From Piliocolobus tephrosceles (taxonomy: Eukaryota; Chordata; Mammalia; Primates; Cercopithecidae): a stretch of 64,000 nt of DNA. The DNA is taken from assembly GCF_002776525.5 (NCBI RefSeq), contig NC_045438.1, forward strand, positions 156,155,332 to 156,219,331. Reading direction: 5' to 3'. Under the pieces are notes generated by a model, which did no database searches, was not told where the DNA came from, and worked only from the letters and a program-made list of their open reading frames with translations. This document shows positions 1 through 14,462 of this stretch, piece after piece (the stretch's first letter is position 1; each line of letters begins with the position of its first letter). Made by a program: the position numbers and the translations under genes.

Positions 1-410
1 GATGATATCAAGTCCTGTGTAACCATATCACAGAGACTTGTTAAAATAAAATAATACATGATACATGTTTAGGAAAAAGCTGCTGAAAATGCATTCAAAG
101 TGGAGTTTGTAGCCACTTATTATAATTATTGCCACTTCTTAAATTCTGAAATGTTTTTGGGGTAGAATTTTTTCACAGACATTTTGTGACTTCTTCTTTA
201 CACTAATAATTACGGGTGATGTTGGTAAGATATTTCTCGGACATTGATCTTAAACTCAGTTTTATCACAATCTTTTGTAACATTTTGTTATTGGCTTATT
301 TGTTCCTGATAGGGTAGAGGATGTAGGAAAAGTTGCTTAATTAAAAGCCGTATTGTTGTAAATATGTGGGGTCAATGAGTCTTGTAATTTAATATTAGAA
401 TACCCTAGAG
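1..410. other. AT-rich sequence, nothing recognised
   Basis: I see no gene, repeat family or structured RNA here. Base composition is AT-rich like most of the window. It ends where the hAT terminal repeat begins. Confidence 0.5.
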
Positions 411-599
411 CAGCGGATCTCAAAATGTGGTGTGTGGATCCCTGGGCTCCTCCGAGATCCTTTTGCAGGACCATAAGATCAAAACTATTTTTAAAATAAT
501 ATTAAGATCTTATTCGCCTTCTTTACCATGTTGACATTTGCAGTAATTGTGAGCATGAGGCACTTACAGTGTACTCTAATACTTACACACTTGCTGTGA

Positions 600-1012
600 G
601 TTTTAGGCTGAAATAGCCTATTTTTGCATGGAACCATTTTTTTCCTTAAAAGACAACTGATTGCAAACTATTGTTATTCAGCCTTGGCTATTTGACTAAC
701 TTTCTCTTGAGACTAAATAGAGAGCCTGTCACTTCAAGGAAAATGACAAACATTATTTGTTGCTGAAAATAACATTTGAACCTTCAAGCAAAACTTTGAA
801 TTTTGGTAAACTTGTCTCTGCTTGTGTAAACCTGACAGCTTCCCAGTGCCTCAAAGACTTTTCTAATGAGATCCATGATAGTAACAAATGTGATTTTTCA
901 AAATATTGTACACCCAACATTTGAAAGCTCAAATATTCACTCAATGAATTAATATTTTCCAAATGATTGATGCATTACGTGGCAAAATCATGCATGGGCA
1001 AAAGATCCATAG
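600..1012 (+). pseudogene. hAT transposase relic (ZBED5/FAM200-like), broken
   Basis: Conceptual translation in shifting + frames gives peptides of a hAT transposase C-terminal half. Around 660-715 it reads KLLLFSLGYLTNF. After an apparent 2-base deletion near 718, SLSLQGK appears (about 724-744), then a stop, then TLFVAENNI, a stop, FKQNFEFW, a stop, and DSFP. This order resembles the transposase-derived host proteins ZBED5/FAM200 and the genomic hAT copies related to them. At least three in-frame stops and several frame changes show it is dead. The zinc-finger N-terminus and the hAT dimerisation C-terminus are missing. The live enzyme would have cut and pasted the element; this copy cannot. 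Confidence 0.68.
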
Positions 1013-1116
1013 GAAAACATAATTAATTTTATTAAAATTAGTTAATTTATTTAATTTGTATTGAGTTTATTATTATTGCTTTAAATAAATCAATATTTTA
1101 AAAGTTTTTAAAATAT

Positions 1117-1158
1117 TTCTTTGATATAGTAAATATATTCTTTGATATAGTAAATATA
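1117..1158 (+). repeat. Perfect 21-bp tandem duplication
   Basis: Two adjacent copies, 1117-1137 and 1138-1158, begin TTCTTTGATATAGTAAATA and are identical over 21 bases. They lie in the 3' non-coding part of the hAT fossil. Confidence 0.9.
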
Positions 1159-1244
1159 ACCCACATAAATGAAAGTTTCCTGGGATCCTCAGTACTTTTT
1201 AGAGGATAAATGAATTCTGAGAATAAAATCTATCAGAATGGCTG

Positions 1245-1589
1245 TGCTACAAGTCTTAACATATATTCTGCTGTGAGATAACATCTCTAATATAAAAAGA
1301 AAGTTTCCATCACGAGTAACTAAATACTTTCTCAATTGACAAATAAAAAAAGGATATTCATATAAATTAGGTTATATCCAACAAAAGCTTTTCTAAAGAA
1401 ATTTTATTTATTTTCAAATCAGAATGTTATATTTTAGTGAATTAAATTCGAATCACTATCATACAGTTTACTCATTCACATGACAAATACATTAAGTTCC
1501 TGCTAACTATAGGCTTTTGGGGATATAACTATAAATGAAATGTAATCTGCCTTCAAGTAGCTCATAGTTTATAAAACCATCAGAAAAGG
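1245..1589. other. AT-rich sequence, nothing recognised
   Basis: No gene or repeat recognised; only short homopolymer runs. Confidence 0.45.
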
Positions 1590-1737
1590 AAATTCTTCTC
1601 GCATTCATTTTATTTATGTATGTATTAAATCAGCATTCGTGTATTTGTTGTGTCCCCTCTGAGCCAGGCACCAGTATAGACATTGGGTTGACAGACACAG
1701 GTCTTGGAACTCGCAGTCCTGAGTACAGATAGGAGTC
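1590..1737 (-). repeat. L2-like fragment, left half of a split copy
   Basis: The text around GAGCCAGGCACCAGTATAGA resembles the 3' end of L2 read in reverse (GTGCCAGGCACTGTTCTA). The Tigger insertion interrupts it and it seems to resume at 2254. Divergence is high, so the assignment is tentative. Confidence 0.42.
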
Positions 1738-2253
1738 CAGTTGACCATTGAACAATATGGGTCGAACCGTGCAGATCCACTTGCACAAGGATTTTCATCA
1801 ATAATAGTTACCCCCAGTGTGCCTGCCTCTCCTGCCTCCCTTCCACCTCCTCCACCTCCTCCACCTCTGCCACCCCTGAGACAGCAAGACCAGTCCCTCC
1901 TCCTCCTCCTCCTCCTCCTCGTCCTCCTCCTCTTTACTCAATGCGAAGACATCACGGATGAAGCCCTTTAAGATGATCCACTTCCACTTACTGAATAGCA
2001 AATATATTTTCCCTTCTTGATGATTTTTTAAATAACATTTTCTTTTCTTTAGCTTACTTTATCATAAGAATACAGTATATAATACATATAACATACAAAA
2101 TAGGTATTAATCAACTGTTTATGTTATCATTAAGGTTTCTGGTCAACGGCACGTGATTACTAGTTATGTTTTGGGGAATCAAAAGTTACCTGTGGATTTT
2201 TGACTCTAAGGAGAGTTGGTGCCCTATCCCTGGAGTTGCCTAAGTGTCAACTG
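1738..2253 (+). mobile_element. Tigger (TcMar) DNA transposon with terminal repeats
   Basis: The element starts CAGTTGACCATTGAACAA and ends GTGTCAACTG, so its outer 8 bases (CAGTTGAC/GTCAACTG) are perfect inverted repeats. The interior matches my memory of a Tigger2-type element: CCACCTCTGCCACCCCTGAG, a CCT-rich tract, GATGATCCACTTCCACTTA, and AGTATATAATACATATAACA. The translated stretch LPPLRQQDQ, then TQCEDITDEAL, a stop, DDPLPLTE and a stop probably relics the acidic tail of the transposase ORF. Element length is about 516 bp, far below an autonomous copy. It sits inside an older L2-like repeat and the TA target is not preserved. Confidence 0.75.
1843..1932 (+). repeat. Imperfect CCT/TCC triplet tract
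   Basis: Two pyrimidine blocks (1843-1867 and 1897-1932) of CCACCTCCT and TCC units lie in the Tigger element. The plus frame translates to runs of proline then leucine. This is low-complexity transposon sequence, not a proline-rich gene. Confidence 0.85.
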
Positions 2254-2480
2254 GAATTATACAAATGAACACTCTAGCACAATTCTAAGTGCTCAGGAGG
2301 GTAGGTACAGAACTCCTCGAGTGATATCACAGAGACCTGAACCCAGCCTGGAGAACAGAAACAACCTTCATGAGAAACATAATGGTTAATAGAGAGCATT
2401 CCAACCGGAAGAAATATTATATACAGATGATGAGGAGGGCTGGAGAAACAGAAAGGTCAGTGTAGTCAAAGCATGGTCAG
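2254..2480 (-). repeat. L2-like fragment, right half of a split copy
   Basis: The pieces AATTCTAAGTGCTCAGGAGG, TACAGAACTCCT and GACCTGAACCCAGCCTGG follow the order of a reversed L2 consensus (AAGTGCTATGA..., GACCTGACCTAGTCTGG). It continues the fragment left of the Tigger insertion. Confidence 0.42.
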
Positions 2481-2680
2481 CCAGAGGAGGAAGGAGCCAG
2501 AGGGACCTGACAAGGTGAGCAGCAATCCAAAGTCACCTACCCAGGGGGCAGCAAGGCTGAGATCCAGACAAGGATCATCCCAGTGTGTAACTAGCACCTC
2601 ACTATCTCCCCTCAAAAAATAAATTATGCCACATACCATGGGATATACTTTATCACCACATTTGCATGTGTCACTCATAG

Positions 2681-2800
2681 CAATTTATAAGGTAGGTCCA
2701 TATAGAGACCCATTTAATAGATGAAATGACTGAGGCACAGAGAAGTAAAATAACTTTCCCAGGGCTACACAGTCACAAACTAGTTTTCTTGAGAGGTCAC
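2681..2800 (-). repeat. MIR SINE fragment
   Basis: The MIR core-like order is visible in reverse: CCATTTAATAGATGAAATGA, CTGAGGCACAGAGAAGTAAA, TAACTTTCCCAGGGCTACAC, AGTCACAAACTAG. This equals the MIR text for 'gaggaaactgaggcacagagaggttaag...ggtcacacagc'. Confidence 0.75.
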
Positions 2801-4440
<1,640 letters not shown>

Positions 4441-5258
4441 CTCCCCTTTGGCCACCTATGTATTGCAGTGTACCCTTATTTCCATGTTTAAAATGCACTC
4501 AATCCCTCCACTCCCAGAGAAAGAATCCCAAAGTTCCACCAAATTCATGCATCTGGTTCTAAGTCCAGAATTTTCAGGTAATATTTCATGCTCTTTATCA
4601 GGTCTGAGCGTGACTACTCATTTTCAGGGGCCCTACAAAATAGAAATGTAAGTTACCTAATACAACACACCTACAAGTCCAATAAGAACAGGACAAACTT
4701 TATATGAACAAACATTTCTTACACTCAGAAAAATAAAAAAATAAGAATCACATAATAGTTCCTTATCTCTAAAAATTATCAGATCCCACTGGGCAGAAAG
4801 AGAAAACAAATTAATAGAGTCAGCTGGACCCTCACCTGCTCATTGGGAAAGACTTCTTCATTCGCTGCCACCTGTGGGCCTTCTCTCCCTTTAGGAAATG
4901 TTTCCTGGCTCATAATACCCCCAACTGCACACCTTTCTTGAAGCCTTCACAGCTTTCACAGCCTTCTTGCTGGTGCTGTCTGGGAAAGGTGGTCACCTAA
5001 GGTATTAAACGGTCAAAGGCTCTTGCAGGCCAGACTGCTGGTCTCTTTGTCAATACAAAATTTCATGGCATGTGGTCTACTTGAATTCCACCAATTCTGC
5101 CTGTAAGCAATCAGAACGATGATGTCTGAACATGGGTTTTGTCCATAATACCTTTGCTTTTATTTTACTTTATAATCTCTGTTCCACCAAATCCCCTCTC
5201 TCTCACTCAACCTTTTATCATGCTATTCTAATTTCTTTCTTTTCTCTTTTCTGTTTTC
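4441..5258. other. Single-copy sequence, nothing recognised
   Basis: No gene or repeat recognised. The last 40 bases are a T/C-rich run leading into the Alu tail. Confidence 0.45.
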
Positions 5259-5552
5259 TTTTTTGTTTTTGAGACAGAGTTTCACTCTGTCACCCAGGCT
5301 GGAGTGCCATGTTGCAATCTCGGATCACTACAACCTCTACCTCCCTGGCTCAAGTGATTCTCTCGCCTTAGCCTCCTGAGTAACTGGGACCACAGGCACA
5401 CACCACCATGCCCAGCTAATTGTTGTATTTTTTGTAGAGACCAGGTCTCCCTATGCTGCCCAAGCTGGTCTCAAACTCCTGGGCTCAAGCAGTTCTCCTG
5501 CCTCAGCCTCCCAAAGTGTTGGAATTACAGGTGCGAGCCACTGCACCAGGCC
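5259..5552 (-). mobile_element. Alu (AluJ/S-like), full length
   Basis: Reverse Alu order: T-rich tail, GAGACAGAGTTTCACTCTGT, right monomer, middle T-rich link, left monomer ending CACTGCACCAGGCC. Old-type bases (GGGCTCAAGCAGTTCTCC) and high divergence suggest an AluJ or old AluS. No certain target duplication. Confidence 0.93.
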
Positions 5553-6960
5553 TGTTCCCTCTGTTTTCAACAGAGGATTTTTACTTTATGGTTCAAAATG
5601 GTTCTTCTGGCTTAAGTCATCATATTTGAGTTATTGCAGGTAGGAATGAGAAAAGAGACAGGAGAAGGGCCTGCCCCCACCCCTAAAAGATAGATCCTGG
5701 GAGCCATACACATTGCTTCTGTTTACATCTATTGACCAAAGCATAGTCACTTGGCCATATCTGCTGGAAGGGGGTCAAGAAAATGTAGTTTTTCTTTTAG
5801 GTGGCCATGACCTAGATAGCATTTTGAGGCTTTATTATAGAGTCAGAAAAGGAACAAGAACATCCAAGTATAATTAGTAATCCTATTGTGTTAACATGCA
5901 TATTTTTAAATGGACTTATGGAGACAGACAATTACTATGGAGAGTGTAAGATACATCACAGCCAGAAAGGAACATGAAGGATTGAGGCAACATTCTCCAA
6001 GCAATGCTGCTTATCTCACTTGCCTACTCGGGGCCCAGAATTGTCACAGAACCCTGAACTGAGGTTCTTCGGTCAACGCATAATGAGGCCCGCTGTGTGC
6101 CAGGAACTGGGAATCCACAGGCCTTGCTCCACGTCTGCCTAATTTATACTGAAGAAGTTGCTGTAAGTTGGAGTTTCATTCCAATAGCTAAAAGATCCAT
6201 TGAGAAGGGCTAAACTCACCCAAATGATATAATACATGCAGTTTTTCAAACAACTGGCTTCAGTACTGTATATATTTATACACCAATCTAGAAATAATCT
6301 ACCGCATCGTTCTCATGTAATTTCTAATTCCTCTTTACTGGGAAATTGGGATGCCTTCGGTCAAGAGGAGCTGAAGGAAATGCCTGGTTGCACAGCCTGC
6401 CTGGGTCCTATTCTTTCATTTTCCTCTTTGATTTTGATTTTGTGGCTACATGGGTGATTTTCTTGTATCAGCTCACAAATTGATTGCAAGGGGAGAATTC
6501 TCCATCTCTTTTCCTATGATAACTAAATGTCCACACTTTAACCACAGCTGCATCAGCTGGAAGTCTGAGGGTTGGATTGGTTAACCTTGGAAAGTGCTTC
6601 CCCTCCACCTCTGTACATTTCACAGCTGGTTCTCTGACCAATGCTCTCTGACCAACTCCTCATGGCACAGAGGTCACTGAGTCTGTGGTACTTCTTGTCC
6701 TGTGGTGCCTAATATCCCCTCTTCTGTAGCCACTTGAGTGGGAGTAGAGTGGGCAGGGGAGACCTTCATTTCCCCCATGACACAGGACTTGAGAAATGAC
6801 TTCACTGGGACAGGGACTGGCCTTATCATGGCACAAATGTGCTATCACACCCCAGAGGAACGTCTACATCCCCTCAAGCCCGAACTCCCGTGAAAACCAA
6901 ATCACAAAGAAATAGAAGCATGTACTTAAATTGGTTTTCTACCACACTTTGGGTTTCCTT
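5553..6960. other. Single-copy sequence, nothing firm
   Basis: About 1.4 kb without a recognised gene. CGCTGTGTGCCAGGAACTGG near 6090 hints at a short L2/MIR remnant but is too short to call. Confidence 0.4.
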
Positions 6961-7283
<323 letters not shown>

Positions 7284-7284
7284 T

Positions 7285-8796
<1,512 letters not shown>

Positions 8797-8989
8797 CAGC
8801 ACTGTCCAATACAGTGGACACCAGTCACATGTGGCTATTTAAATTTAAATTAATGAAAAGTAAATAAAACTAAACACGTGGTCCGTCAGTCTTACTGGCC
8901 ACATTTCAAATGCTCAATAGTCACCTATGGCCATTGCAGAGCGCAAGTAACATTTTCTACATTGCAGAAAGTTCTGTTGGACAGCTCTG
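8797..8989. mobile_element. MER5-like hAT-Charlie non-autonomous element
   Basis: Starts CAGCACTGTCCAATAC and ends TTGGACAGCTCTG, which are inverted terminal repeats. The interior has GTCACATGTGGCTATTTAAA, and ACTGGCCACATTTCAAATGC followed by CTCAATAGTCACCTATGG, typical of the MER5 group. Possible 8-bp target duplication, CTGCAGAG against TTTTAGAG (5 of 8 match). It cannot code for protein. Confidence 0.85.
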
Positions 8990-9464
8990 TTTTAGAGTCT
9001 ACTGATTATCTGTTAAAAGCATGGCTCAATCAATAGAGATCTCAAATAAGAAATTTGGAGTGAGAGCACAGGAAGGAACTAGAATGGGAGAGGCTTTGAA
9101 ACAAACAGGCATTGTCTTGGCACTACATAGTAGCCATTCAAGGGGAGACCGTCCATGGTAGTGCTTCCTCTTTTCATGGTACTTTCTGTATTTCTTTTTG
9201 GTGTATGGAGAGTCAGGGAGTCATTAACTATATGGATTTATCTACTTTGGAAAAACAGAGAAGCATATATTCCTGTTAATCACTGTCCTTAGAGATGTTA
9301 CTAAACATGGCTGTGTGCAAGTCATCATGTTATCAAAATTAGCAGCAGATTCAGTTGAGAATAGGAAGGAAGCCTGAGCAAGACAGACTTTCTAAGGAAA
9401 CGGAGAAAGCTGAGGTTCCTGCCTTACATTTTCCATACAATTGCACTGTACTTTAGAACCATCT
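8990..9464. other. Single-copy sequence, nothing recognised
   Basis: No gene or repeat recognised. Confidence 0.45.
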
Positions 9465-9590
9465 GCCTCTTAGTGAAGTCCAACCCCTATTCTACAAATG
9501 AGAAAATGGAGACCCAGAGACAAAGAAGTGACTTACCCAAGGACACTTATGATATCACCGCAACAAGACCAGGGGTGAGATCTCCCTTCT
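9465..9590 (-). repeat. MIR-like SINE fragment
   Basis: ATTCTACAAATGAGAAAATG, GAGACCCAGAGACAAAGAAG and TGACTTACCCAAGGACAC follow reversed MIR order. Confidence 0.68.
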
Positions 9591-10094
9591 AACATGACTT
9601 GGCCCGTATTACTACTACTCACTTACCTTGCAGACCAGTCAAGTAGATACTCCAATCCTCCCCTTAAAACAGTGTATATGATAAAATCATCCTTTTTAAA
9701 GAATAACTAATTTCAGCTCAGGAAGCACTGTAATTGTCCAAGTGAATATTTGTCAAATATCTCTTTCTGGTTTTGTTTCTTCATGAATGATTTAGAGTCT
9801 GGTCACTTGCTATCTGGCCCATTCTCAAAAGCCAAAATTTTCCCTAAACTCTGCCTATCTCAGTAGGTCCATGGGCACCAATGAAGTTCCCATCTCTGAA
9901 TGCAAACCCTCCTGACCAATGTAACCTTGGAGAACAGGTTACTTCCAGCACCTCAAGTGAATTCCAGGTAGGATTCTAGCAGTTCGGGCTGGGTTTGCAG
10001 CCCAGAGCCAGAATGCCCCAAAAAAGCCTGAAGTAGACCCTGGTCTTGGTCTTGGCCTTAGAGATCAGCAGAGCAGTGTTTACCCGCAGATACT
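9591..10094. other. Single-copy sequence, nothing recognised
   Basis: No gene or repeat recognised. Confidence 0.45.
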
Positions 10095-10285
10095 TTTCTT
10101 TCAGAAAGGCTTGACTTCCAAGTCAATCCAAGCTCTGCCATTTATCTGTGACTGGACCACTAAGTGACCTCTGCCTCCATTTCCTCACTTAAAAGTTGAA
10201 GTAATAAGAAACACTTCCCTGTGGTTTTGAAAGGATTAAGTTGGCTACGTACTATATGTATCTAGCATAGTGTGTTAGTGTCAGG
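10095..10285 (+). repeat. MIR SINE fragment
   Basis: AAGCTCTGCCATTTATCTGT, CTCCATTTCCTCACTTAAAA and GAAAGGATTAAGTTGGCTAC, followed by a CATAGTGTG ending, match the sense order of MIR. Confidence 0.75.
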
Positions 10286-11209
10286 AACGTGGGATTCACC
10301 CCGTGAAAGGGGATGTCGTTGTTAACTGGTCTGAGAACCCAGAGAAGTAGCAGAAAGACACCTTGGGGGTTCTTGCTTGCAGGCAGCCACCTGGGAGTCA
10401 GTTTTCAGATCCTGACTCTCTACTACCAGCTGAGGGAGCATTTCCACTTTCAGCAATCAAACTGTACCACTTTAATAAATGCATCAGACCACAAGGTGGT
10501 GCTTGATTCTAAAGTTTGATATTAGGAGGCTTTTCTAACCACAAAAGTAGTGAAGAGCAAAGTGCATTCAGTATCGTTAACAAAAGCCAACTTCCTAACC
10601 CTGATGCAGATGTATAGGTGGGCTCCTGGCCTCTGTGACTAAAGGCCGAGGACTGTGAGCCACAAAAGGAGCATTCGGCATGTGAGGGAGATGGGGAGAG
10701 CCCCAGCTGAAACCTTTATTTAGTTTCTTTTCCTAGAGCATTATGTAAACTCTTGTCAAACCTACACTTGTGCTGTGTGGTTGTCCTCCAATTTCTGTAT
10801 TACTCAGGCTCCCATGAGCAGCAGTTCAAGGAGTGCAGGGAGGAGAAGCGGAAGCAGTGTCTTCTTGGGACATCAACCCCAAGGTAGTTCAAAGCCCACT
10901 TCCCCTTGTAGTGCAATGACTGATGCCTCTAGCTGTGAGTACAGGTCATGAGGCTCTGTATGTACAGCAGATGTCGCCCCTTTTTATTTTCAACACGCCA
11001 GCATGATGCCACTGGGTCTCGGTGAGTTGGCATCACACACGTCACCAACAGCAATCTTGCCCATGCGGTCAGCTCTGTATAATAACACTCGTGCCTTAGG
11101 AAGGTACAGCAGCTTGGATTGTCCAAAGGACTTTGCAACCAATTTGCAGTTATTACTGAGAGAGCTTTGGTCCTGGTGCAGTCGCTACCTGGACATGACC
11201 CTTGGCAAT
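10286..11209. other. Single-copy sequence, nothing recognised
   Basis: Short open frames on both strands (for example 10313-10519 and 11003-11233) have no recognisable domain and no splice context that I could support. I call no gene. Confidence 0.45.
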
Positions 11210-11305
11210 TTCATGAATTCTGTTTACCTGTAAAATGGTGGAAGAAGAAGGTGGGTAGACTAGATAATTTCTATAGGCTTCTTTAATGCTAGAATTCTGT
11301 AAGTC
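11210..11305 (+). repeat. Possible MIR3-like fragment
   Basis: CTGTTTACCTGTAAAATGGT, then TAATTTCTATAGGCTTCTTT and GCTAGAATTCTGTAAG resemble the end of a MIR3-type SINE. Short and diverged. Confidence 0.45.
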
Positions 11306-12364
11306 AGTCTTGTTTTTCCCTCAGAAGAAGTTTTCCATCCATGAACATTTAGGTTTTAGGGGACGCTAAGAGGGCTTTAGGGGAAACCCCTGATGAAAAC
11401 AAGCAAAATGGAAAAGATCAGGGAAAGGTAGGAGGACAGAGGTAGGAAGGGCTAGGCTTGGAGACAGAATAAAAGAGCTGAAAAGGACTCAGGTCCTAAA
11501 ACATTGGATGAAGGCAACTGAAAGCCTTTTGTGGGAAATAGCCCCTGTAAAGGAAAACAAAGAGAAAAAAGAGAAAACTTAAATCTGCTGGGTTTTCTTT
11601 GGATCCAGTCAAAGGATTAGCTCTAAGATTGTTTTCTAGCTGATCCTCTGATAACAGCTTTCCAAAGGCTTGTGTAGACATCCCTTCGCCAAGTTTTTTG
11701 ACCTTTTAATCCTACCGAAAGTGACCTGTCCCCTCTTTCTACTAATGAGAACAGAAAAATAAAAGTCCTCTTTTCAATAACATTTTGATGATTTTCTCAT
11801 TGATGTGAAGGCTGTACCCAACAACCTTTCATTATAAGGTAACCCAAAGGCATATGCATGAATCACAACAGCTACTGTTCATAAACTATAGCACTAATTC
11901 ATAGCTTGCAACATTTTCCTTTAGTCTATCAATAATTTGAGTGAAAGAACCATTTAGGATCAAGTTTTTTTTTTTTTTAATAGATGCAATTTCGTCTTAA
12001 CTAAGACATTAATGCATTTTTTCTTTCTACTAATGAAACCACTAACACTGTGGCAAGGCAGAGGAAATGAAAGATGAGTTTGACAGCATCAGGCTGCTTG
12101 GCTCAGAGAAAATACAAGATTGCTACATTCCACAAGTTACTGAATTTGGAGGAACACTGCATTTGTCCTCTTGAAATGATCTGACTCAGCTTCTCTGAAT
12201 TTTATGAGTACCCTGGTCATGTCATCTGGGAATCATATGACCCTTATTTTTTGATACTGCACATTTTATTGCCTGGTGAAAAAAATAAACCCAATAACTA
12301 AAAATATGAACAGATTTTCCATATGGTGATCTAATCAGATATATGTATTGGTAGAGACTATGAT
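11306..12364. other. Single-copy sequence, nothing recognised
   Basis: No gene or repeat recognised; a T12 run lies at about 11967. Confidence 0.45.
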
Positions 12365-12595
12365 CATGTTACCATATAATATGTATATTATAATGATATA
12401 TTTTATATTTTATTACATAAAATTATAACATACTTTATTATATTATAATATACTTTGTTATATTATATTATAATTTTATATTTTATAAAATTATATAATT
12501 ATATGCACTTTATTATATTATAAATATAAGATATGCGTTATTAGATTATATTATAATTTTATATAATAAAATATAAAATACATAATTATACACAT
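12365..12595. repeat. AT-rich low-complexity block
   Basis: About 230 bases almost wholly A and T, built from variants of TTATATTATAATATACTTT, with many self-complementary TATA and ATTATAAT steps. It could form cruciform or slipped structures; no function is visible. Confidence 0.85.
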
Positions 12596-13850
12596 TACAA
12601 GCTTCATATTAAAAGATTATATAAAAATGTGAAGAACTGGTATCTCTTGGGAAAACGTCAACATTTTATCTTTTCTTTTATTTAATCCAAATGCTAAAAA
12701 GGTCTTTATGGTTTTAAGTCTTGTTTTTTGATTGTTTTAAAAAACTTGTTTTACTAGGTAATAACAATGAAATTATGACAATAAAGTTGACCTCCATTGG
12801 AAAAATCACCATTAGGTGACTTCATCCACAGTCATCACTGAACACATTAAATTTATACAAGAGATGTAAGCTTATTTAAAAGAAGAATTACCATTTATGT
12901 GTAACTTGAGTGATATCTGAGTAAAAACTAAAAAAAAATCAGACAAGAATATTATTTCAAGAAAATGTCAGGGTTACAGTGTCATTCAGTTTCACCAATT
13001 CCTCTCTGTTTAATTAAATAAATTTATAGCTTTAACCTACAACTCTGTAGATAACCATGTGTTGTCTTTAGAAACAGTTGTCTAAAAAGCTACTGAAATA
13101 TTTCCATTTTGCCTCTGTTCAGAGCACGACCCTGAAAGAATCTAGAAGTCAAAATACTGTTTAGTTTTAGTAGAAGAAAAAAATAGTGTCTAATAGTCAA
13201 AGCTGGGCAGCAAATGCATATGGGAAAAACAATAAATCATGTCTTAAATGGATTTCACTCCATATGACTTTCTTTTTCCATTGGTTTTCAAGTTTGTTTC
13301 ATTCCTTTAAGTTGATGCTTTTATCTTTTCCTGTTAAGTATGGATTTGACTTTTGATTCGTTGAATTGCAGTGTTGATGGAACACTAGTTTTTACAATTA
13401 AAATGCCAAGCAAAAAATGCAGCTCCCAGGAGCCCTTGCCGGTCAGTGGTGTTCAATCACCCACTCCTGGCAGAAAGTAAGTGCTGTGGAGAGGCAGGAG
13501 TGCCAGGGTTAGATTGCTGAAAGTTCACAGCCAATTCTGGGCTATTTAATCTCATGGCTTATTGTTTGGCTATAAATCTATTTTTTATTAAAATATAATT
13601 ACACTTACATAGTAACAAGGCTAAGGCTTGTATATTATGGCAAGTCATTTTTCATAGGGAGAGAACTGCAGACAGATTTCTGGAGATTCAAGGAATTATA
13701 TTTCTCCCTCTTAGGCCAATGAACTACTGTTTTGGTTTTGTGCCTTGGGCAAATCATTTTCAAAAAAATCTCCCAAGTCTCCAAAAATCTTTCACTCTTT
13801 CTTTCTACCATCTGCAACAGATCCCATTACTTAATAGAGAGGAACAAATA
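12596..13850. other. Single-copy sequence, nothing recognised
   Basis: About 1.25 kb with no gene or repeat recognised. A less AT-rich patch at 13415-13520 has no domain-bearing frame. Confidence 0.42.
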
Positions 13851-14462
13851 CAGTCAATTCTCATTATTCAGAAGTTCCATATTTGCCAATTCACCTGCTA
13901 GCTTAAGTTTATTTGTAACCTCAAAATCAATATTCACGGGGTTTTCAGAGAGATTCATGGACATGCAGACTGGTGAAAAATTTGAATTACCAACCCACAC
14001 GTTCCTACCTGAGATGACACTATGCCTTCTCATTTCAGCCCTTATCCTGTAAACAGGTGTCCTTTTTGTCATCAATGTTGTGCCATGTTCTTCACATTTT
14101 TGTGCTTTTTGTTGGTGGTTTCACTGTTGAAAATGGCCCCTGAGCATAGTGCTGCCTAGTGTCCCTAAACACCAGAAGGCTGTGATGTGCCGTACAGAGA
14201 AAATACATACGTTAGATAAACTTCATTCAGGCATGAGTTATATGGCTGCTGGTGGTGAGTTCAATGTTAATGAATCAATAATATATGTTACATAAGGCGT
14301 TTTTCAACAGAAACACAAAACAAGGTTATATATTGACCACTTGACCAGAAGTTTGCAGGAACCTAACCCTGTTTTTCCCCTAGGAGCAATGTAGTTCAGT
14401 ATTCACTAATTCAGTGTTTGTGGTGACTCTATAGAACATAACTGCAATGAGAATAAGAATAA
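13851..14462. mobile_element. Tigger-like (TcMar) DNA transposon
   Basis: The left end CAGTCAATTCTCATTATTC follows a TA at 13849-13850, the expected mariner target. The right end around 14445-14462 reads, in reverse, a decayed version of the same terminal repeat. Interior phrases AGTGCTGCCTAGTGTCCCTA, CCTAGGAGCAATGTAGTTCA and GTGACTCTATAGAACATAAC match a mammalian TcMar element I remember, subfamily uncertain. A 106-aa frame inside (13732-14052) is not the transposase and is not called. Confidence 0.65.

Larger units (their letters stand above)
411..1244 (+). mobile_element. hAT-superfamily DNA transposon fossil
   Basis: The left end begins CAGCGGATCTCAAA and the right end, read on the minus strand, begins CAGCCATTCTGATAG. 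Both fit the hAT terminal consensus CAGNGGTTCTC. The 5' non-coding part (TCCTTTTGCAGGACCATAAG, AAAACTATTTTTAAAATAAT) and the 3' part (ACCCACATAAATGAAAG, GGGATCCTCAGTACTTTTTAG) both match the ends I remember for one hAT family, so this looks like one element with an internal deletion. The centre carries a decayed transposase (separate entry). The flanking 8 bp do not match convincingly, so the target duplication has decayed. Family name uncertain. Confidence 0.72.

Noticed and set aside
1741..1971. Proline- and leucine-rich 76-aa frame
   Set aside because: It is the CCT tract of a Tigger element read in frame, not a host gene.
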